Shown here: in pieces, positions 5,421-8,750 of the stretch | Layout of the letters: every line of letters begins with the position of its first letter | Numbering within the stretch: position 1 is the stretch's first letter | From: Novosphingobium sp. | GTDB taxonomy: Bacteria > Pseudomonadota > Alphaproteobacteria > Sphingomonadales > Sphingomonadaceae | Assembly: GCA_028697875.1 (NCBI GenBank) | Contig: JAQVEQ010000121.1 | Location: 1-8,750, forward strand | Direction of reading: 5' to 3' | Length of the DNA: 8,750 bases | Program-made: the position numbers and the translations under genes | The notes under the pieces: generated by a model | Told to the model about the DNA's origin: nothing | The model's input: the letters and a program-made list of their open reading frames with translations, nothing else | Database searches by the model: none

Positions 5421-6062
5421 ATGGACGATGCGCAGCAGGAACTGGCCGAACGGGCGGGGCGCCTGTTTTCGGGGCGTGTCGAATTCCTGAAATCGGCCCC
5501 GGGGCTGCAATTCCTGCCCGATCCGGATTTCCCGGAGATCGCCTTCTGCGGCCGTTCCAACGTCGGCAAGAGCTCGCTGCTCAATGCGCTGACCGGGCGC
5601 AAGGCGATCGCGCGCACTTCGGTCACGCCGGGCCGCACGCAGGAGCTGAACTTCTTCGAAGTGGGCGAACCGACGCTGTTCCGCCTGGTCGACATGCCCG
5701 GCTACGGTTTCGCGAAGGCGCCGCCCAAGGTGGTCGAGAAATGGCGCGCGCTGGTGCGCAGTTTCCTGCGCGGGCGGGTGCCGCTCAAGCGCACGCTGCT
5801 GCTGGTCGATTCGCGCCACGGCATCAAGGAGGTCGACCGCGAGATGATGCGGATGCTGGACGAGGCGGCGGTCGGCTATCGCATCGTCCTGACCAAGGCG
5901 GACAAGATCAAGGCGAGCGAGCTGGCCAAGGTGCTCGAGGCCGCGGCGGCCGAAGCGAAGAAGCATCCGGCGGCCTATCCGGTGATCCACGTCACCTCGT
6001 CTGAAAAGAAGATGGGGATCGAGGAACTGCGCGCGGCCGTGCTGGCCGACGCGGAAGTGTGA
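5421..6062 (+). CDS. yihA: Ribosome biogenesis GTPase YihA/YsxC (EngB)
   Basis: YihA/YsxC is an essential TRAFAC GTPase needed late in assembly of the 50S subunit. The 213-residue product matches the family length. All GTPase motifs are visible: G1 GRSNVGKS (44-51), G2 threonine in TPGRTQ (69-74), G3 DMPGYG (91-96) with the family's typical PGYGFAKAP continuation, G4 TKAD (158-161) and G5 SSE (193-195). It starts 19 nt after the yidC stop and is likely in the same transcript. No clear ribosome site precedes the ATG, so it may depend on coupling to yidC. Its place after yidC is the conserved alphaproteobacterial order. Confidence 0.97.
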   Translation: MDDAQQELAERAGRLFSGRVEFLKSAPGLQFLPDPDFPEIAFCGRSNVGKSSLLNALTGRKAIARTSVTPGRTQELNFFEVGEPTLFRLVDMPGYGFAKAPPKVVEKWRALVRSFLRGRVPLKRTLLLVDSRHGIKEVDREMMRMLDEAAVGYRIVLTKADKIKASELAKVLEAAAAEAKKHPAAYPVIHVTSSEKKMGIEELRAAVLADAEV

Positions 6063-6119
6063 CAAGCGCCTTGCGGTCCACTATCGTCGGGCCGGCAAGC
6101 TGACCGGGGAGAGTGCGCG

Positions 6120-6605
6120 ATGGCCGAACAGACCGCTTACGAAAAGCACGTGTGGGAAACCCTGGCCGAGCATCGCCTCGCCTATATCCGTTCCGGCGGC
6201 GCGCTGGGGCACCTGATGGAAGGTGAGCCGCTGCGCGACGGGCGGCGGTTCAATCCCATGTGCCTCCTGCGCACGGCCGGCCGCAAGAGCGGCAAGCAGT
6301 TCGTCACGCCGGTGATGTACGGCAATCTGGGCGGGGAGATCGTGGTCGTCGCTTCCAAAGGCGGAGCGGACGAGCACCCGGCCTGGTACCTCAATCTCAA
6401 GGCCAACGGCGAACTCGCGGTGCAAGTCGCGACGCAGGCTTTCACCGCCGGCTTCCGCGAACCGGAAGGGGAAGAGCGGGCGGCCGTGTGGGCCTATATG
6501 GACGGCCTCAGCCCCCACTATGCCAAGTACCGCGGTATGACCGGCCGCGAGATCCCGCTGGTGATGATCCTGCTGAAAGACGAGATCCCGGTCTTTTCGG
6601 AATGA
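6120..6605 (+). CDS. Nitroreductase-family deazaflavin-dependent oxidoreductase
   Basis: The 161-residue protein belongs to the split beta-barrel family of Ddn-like enzymes (PF04075 type), which in actinobacteria use reduced F420 to reduce nitro compounds or quinones. The signature is clear: LLRTAGRKSGKQFVTPVMYG (49-68), then GGEIVVVASKGGADEHPAWY (71-90) and LNLKANGELAVQV (91-103), the cofactor-binding part of the family. The N-terminal helix region (1-35) may form a lid or membrane-proximal helix. A strong GGGGAGAG ribosome site (6106-6113) lies 6 nt before the ATG. The spacer after yihA is 57 nt. The true substrate and cofactor (F420, FMN or other) cannot be read from the sequence. No F420 synthesis gene is present in the window. 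Confidence 0.85.
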   Translation: MAEQTAYEKHVWETLAEHRLAYIRSGGALGHLMEGEPLRDGRRFNPMCLLRTAGRKSGKQFVTPVMYGNLGGEIVVVASKGGADEHPAWYLNLKANGELAVQVATQAFTAGFREPEGEERAAVWAYMDGLSPHYAKYRGMTGREIPLVMILLKDEIPVFSE

Positions 6606-6665
6606 CGGCGGTCTTTTGCCTGTTCATTCTCGACACTATCAAGCTGAACCTCTAGTCCGGCGCTC

Positions 6666-7337
6666 ATGAAGCTCATCGTCGGCAACAGGAACTATTCGAG
6701 CTGGTCCCTGCGCGGCTGGCTGGCCTGCAAACAGTCCGGCCTCCATTTCGAGGAACTGACTGTCAGCCTCTTCGGCGAGGACTGGGAGGAGGCGAAGCGC
6801 CAGCGCGGCGACATCCAGCCTTCGTCCGGCAAGGTGCCGATCCTGTGGGACGGCGAGGCGGTGATCTGGGACAGTCTCGCGATTCTCGAATACCTGGCCG
6901 ACAAGGTCGGGCGCGAGCGGTTCTGGCCCAAGGACGACGCGGCGCGCGGCATGGCCCGTTCGATGGTCGCCGAAATGCACAGCTCCTACCTGGCCCTGCG
7001 GCGGGGCCTGCCGATGAACATGCGCAAGCGGTTCGAGGGGGTGGAGCCGAGCGACGAGATGCGTTCCGATATCGTGCGCATCCTCGGCCTATGGGCGGAG
7101 GCGCGGGCGCGCCATGGCAAGGGCGGCCCGTTCCTGTTCGGCACGTTCGGCGCGGCCGACATCTTCTACGCCCCGGTCGTCAGCCGTTTCGTGACTTACG
7201 GCGTCACTGTGCCCGGCTTCGCCCAGGCCTACATGCAGGCCGTGTGGGAACACGACTGGATGCAGCAGTGGTTTCATGGCGCCGAGGACGAGCAATGGGT
7301 GATCGCGCAATACGAGGAAGGGCCCCAAGCGTTATGA
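6666..7337 (+). CDS. Glutathione S-transferase family protein
   Basis: A soluble 223-residue GST-fold protein. The N-terminal thioredoxin-like domain (1-85) has MKLIVGNRNYSSWSLRGWLA, whose serines at 11, 12 and 14 occupy the position of the catalytic Ser/Tyr. A cis-proline follows in KVPIL (56-60), and so does the glutathione-binding Asp-Ser pair in WDSLAILEYLAD (68-79). The helical C-terminal domain carries FLFGTFGAADIFYAPV (156-171), the family's N-capping motif. The class resembles bacterial GSTs annotated with GST_N_3 and GST_C_3 domains. The substrate is unknown. No clear ribosome site precedes the ATG. The stop overlaps the dapE start as ATGA, so the two genes are probably translated together, although no metabolic link is obvious. 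Confidence 0.88.
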   Translation: MKLIVGNRNYSSWSLRGWLACKQSGLHFEELTVSLFGEDWEEAKRQRGDIQPSSGKVPILWDGEAVIWDSLAILEYLADKVGRERFWPKDDAARGMARSMVAEMHSSYLALRRGLPMNMRKRFEGVEPSDEMRSDIVRILGLWAEARARHGKGGPFLFGTFGAADIFYAPVVSRFVTYGVTVPGFAQAYMQAVWEHDWMQQWFHGAEDEQWVIAQYEEGPQAL

Positions 7338-8479
7338 GCGAACACCGCACCGCCGCCGACCTGGCCGAGGCCCTGATCGCCTGCCCCAGCGTCACGCCGG
7401 CCGAAGGGCTGGTGTTCGATTGCTTGGAGGACATGCTGCGCCCGCTGGGTTTCGAAGTCGACCGCCGCATTTCGGGCGAGCCGCCGGACGGCCCGGTGGA
7501 AAACCTCTTCGCCATCCGCCGCGGGCCGCCGGGCAGCCGCCATTTCGCCTTTGCCGGGCATCTCGATGTCGTCCCGCCGGGGGAGGGCTGGACCAGCGCG
7601 CCTTTCGCGCCGGAACGGCGCCCGAGCCCCGGGGGCGATCTGCTCTACGGGCGCGGTGCGGTCGACATGAAAGGCGCGGTCGCTGCCATGGTCGCGGCTA
7701 CGCAGGACATCCCGCGGGACGCGGGGACGGTAAGCTTCGTCATTACCGGCGACGAGGAAGGAGCGGCGCGTTTCGGCACCCTCGCCCTGATGGAGCGCAT
7801 GCGCGAGCTGGAAGCGATTCCCGACCTGTGCCTGGTGGGCGAGCCGACCAGTGTCCAGCGCCTGGGCGACATGATGAAGATCGGCCGGCGTGGCTCGCTC
7901 AACGCGTGGCTCGAAGTGGCCGGCACGCAAGGGCACGTCGCCTATCCGCATCTCGCCGACAACCCGGTGCCGAAACTGGTCGCGATGCTGGCCGAGTTCG
8001 ACGCCTGGGTGCTGGATGACGGGACCGACTGGTTCCAGCCGTCCAATCTCGAGATCACCGACCTCGAAGTCGGCAACCCGGCGACCAATGTCATTCCCGC
8101 GCTGGCCAAGGCGCGGATTTCGATCCGCTTCAACGACCTGCACAGCGGGGCGGGCCTGTGCGCGAAGATCGCGGAAATCGCCGCGCGGCACGGCGGCACC
8201 GCGCGCTGCGTGATCTCGGGCGAACCGTTCCTGACCCAGCCGGGCGCTTTCTCGTCGATCGTCGCGCAGGCGGTGACGGCCGAAACCGGCGTGGAGCCCG
8301 AAGCCTCGACCACCGGGGGGACGTCCGACGCGCGCTTCCTCAAGGATTTCTGCCCGGTGATCGAATTCGGCCTCAACAACGCGACCATGCACAAGCGCGA
8401 CGAGGCCGTGGCGCTGGACGACCTCGAAACGCTGGCGCGAATCTACCGCCGGATTGCCGAGGCGGCCCTCAAGGGTTGA
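7334..8479 (+). CDS. dapE: Succinyl-diaminopimelate desuccinylase
   Basis: DapE hydrolyses N-succinyl-LL-2,6-diaminopimelate to succinate and LL-diaminopimelate, a step in lysine and peptidoglycan meso-DAP synthesis. The 381-residue protein is the usual length for this M20 metallopeptidase-type enzyme. The expected two-zinc ligands are present: His75 in AGHLDVVP with Asp77, bridging Asp111 in GAVDMKG, Glu141 (general base) and Glu142 in GDEE, Glu170 in VGEPT, and His353 in NNATMHKRDE. The dimerisation domain lies at about 183-300, with GRRGSLN at its start, and ASTTGGTSDARF (324-335) is conserved in DapE. ATG at 7334 overlaps the GST stop, with GAGGAAGGG 11 nt upstream inside the GST gene. 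Cytoplasmic. Confidence 0.96.
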   Translation: MSEHRTAADLAEALIACPSVTPAEGLVFDCLEDMLRPLGFEVDRRISGEPPDGPVENLFAIRRGPPGSRHFAFAGHLDVVPPGEGWTSAPFAPERRPSPGGDLLYGRGAVDMKGAVAAMVAATQDIPRDAGTVSFVITGDEEGAARFGTLALMERMRELEAIPDLCLVGEPTSVQRLGDMMKIGRRGSLNAWLEVAGTQGHVAYPHLADNPVPKLVAMLAEFDAWVLDDGTDWFQPSNLEITDLEVGNPATNVIPALAKARISIRFNDLHSGAGLCAKIAEIAARHGGTARCVISGEPFLTQPGAFSSIVAQAVTAETGVEPEASTTGGTSDARFLKDFCPVIEFGLNNATMHKRDEAVALDDLETLARIYRRIAEAALKG

Positions 8480-8487
8480 ATTAGCGC

Positions 8488-8501
8488 CTCGCCCTTGCGA
8501 G
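8488..8501 (+). other. Short hairpin after dapE
   Basis: CTCGC (8488-8492) pairs with GCGAG (8497-8501) around CCTT, 9 nt after the dapE stop. There is no T-run, so termination here would be weak or factor-dependent. It may be chance. Confidence 0.25.
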
Positions 8502-8530
8502 CGTGGCCGGACAAGCAACGGGGAATAGCC

Positions 8531-8750
8531 ATGAACGACGCCGCCGAAATCGCAGAGGGCGCTGCGCCCATCGGGCACGGCAAACTGCAATGGCGGATCC
8601 TGGCCGGCTTCATCGCCGGGCTGGTGGCGGGCCTTGCCGCCTATACTTTCGCCGGTGACGCCGCATGGCTGGAAACCGTGGTGACTTATGTCACCGGGCC
8701 GATCGGGCAGGTATTCCTGCGGTTGCTGTTCATGCTGGTCCTGCCGCTGC
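8531..8750 (+). CDS. Dicarboxylate/amino acid:cation symporter, N-terminal part (partial)
   Basis: The first 73 codons are present and the gene runs off the window. After a short polar start (MNDAAEIAEGAAPIGHGKLQ) comes a first membrane helix, WRILAGFIAGLVAGLAAY (21-38). Then a loop leads to VTYVTGPIGQVFLRLLFMLV (about 51-70), followed by LPL. This is the pattern of the start of the SDF/DAACS family (GltP, DctA), where TM1 is followed by the 'GxxFLRLLxMLVxPL' second helix. These inner-membrane carriers take up C4-dicarboxylates, glutamate or aspartate with Na+ or H+. The binding-site motifs lie beyond the window, so the substrate cannot be told. A GGGGAA ribosome site (8520-8525) lies 5 nt before the ATG. 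The 51-nt spacer from dapE has no obvious terminator. Confidence 0.85.
   Translation, partial: MNDAAEIAEGAAPIGHGKLQWRILAGFIAGLVAGLAAYTFAGDAAWLETVVTYVTGPIGQVFLRLLFMLVLPL

Noticed and set aside
3398..5695. Long minus-strand open frame (765 codons) opposite yidD-yidC-yihA
   Set aside because: Antisense to three clearly recognised genes; composition is Arg/Gln/Asp-rich low complexity typical of a shadow frame.
6616..6642. TTGCCT...TATCAA promoter for the GST gene
   Set aside because: The spacer is only 15 nt and both boxes are weak; I could not support it.
7274..8590. Minus-strand open frame opposite dapE and the symporter start
   Set aside because: Antisense to dapE with all catalytic residues intact on the plus strand; no domain recognised.

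Overview
The window is a gene-dense, GC-rich stretch (judged by eye, not counted) from the chromosome of an alphaproteobacterium. It most likely comes from the Sphingomonadales (Erythrobacteraceae or Sphingomonadaceae type). The evidence is the core order rpmH-rnpA-yidD-yidC-yihA followed a little later by dapE, the character of the proteins, and -10 hexamers of the alphaproteobacterial TATC type. There are ten CDSs: eight complete and two cut by the window edges. I see no tRNA, rRNA, CRISPR array, insertion sequence or prophage, and no gene-free stretch longer than 300 bases.

Layout. Positions 1-84 are the 3' end of a plus-strand gene, probably a HAD-type hydrolase. It converges on comM (minus strand, 94-1602), the MCM-like helicase of natural transformation. 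Across a 166-nt divergent spacer lies a plus-strand exported ClpP-fold protein (COG3904-like, 1769-2518). Next comes the translation and membrane-insertion block: rpmH (L34), rnpA (RNase P protein), yidD, yidC (insertase) and yihA (ribosome-assembly GTPase). Then follow a deazaflavin-dependent nitroreductase-family protein, a GST-family protein whose stop overlaps the start of dapE (lysine/meso-DAP synthesis), and the first 73 codons of a dicarboxylate/amino acid:cation symporter.

How the genes fit together. rpmH to yihA is a classic conserved cluster. L34 and RnpA serve the ribosome and tRNA maturation, YidD and YidC insert inner-membrane proteins, and YihA matures the 50S subunit. rnpA/yidD share GTGA and GST/dapE share ATGA, which points to translational coupling. 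The last four genes are metabolic and stand co-directionally behind the cluster.

The most notable non-coding structure surrounds rpmH. A good sigma70-like promoter candidate overlaps the end of the upstream gene. It is followed by a strong intrinsic terminator and a second stem-loop, both before the rpmH start, so the terminator could be either the end of the upstream transcript or an attenuator in the rpmH leader. Between rpmH and rnpA there is a 21-bp, nearly perfect inverted repeat around a 26-nt loop. No clearly novel multi-gene system is visible; the genes are mostly housekeeping, and the points worth checking are mainly regulatory RNA structures.
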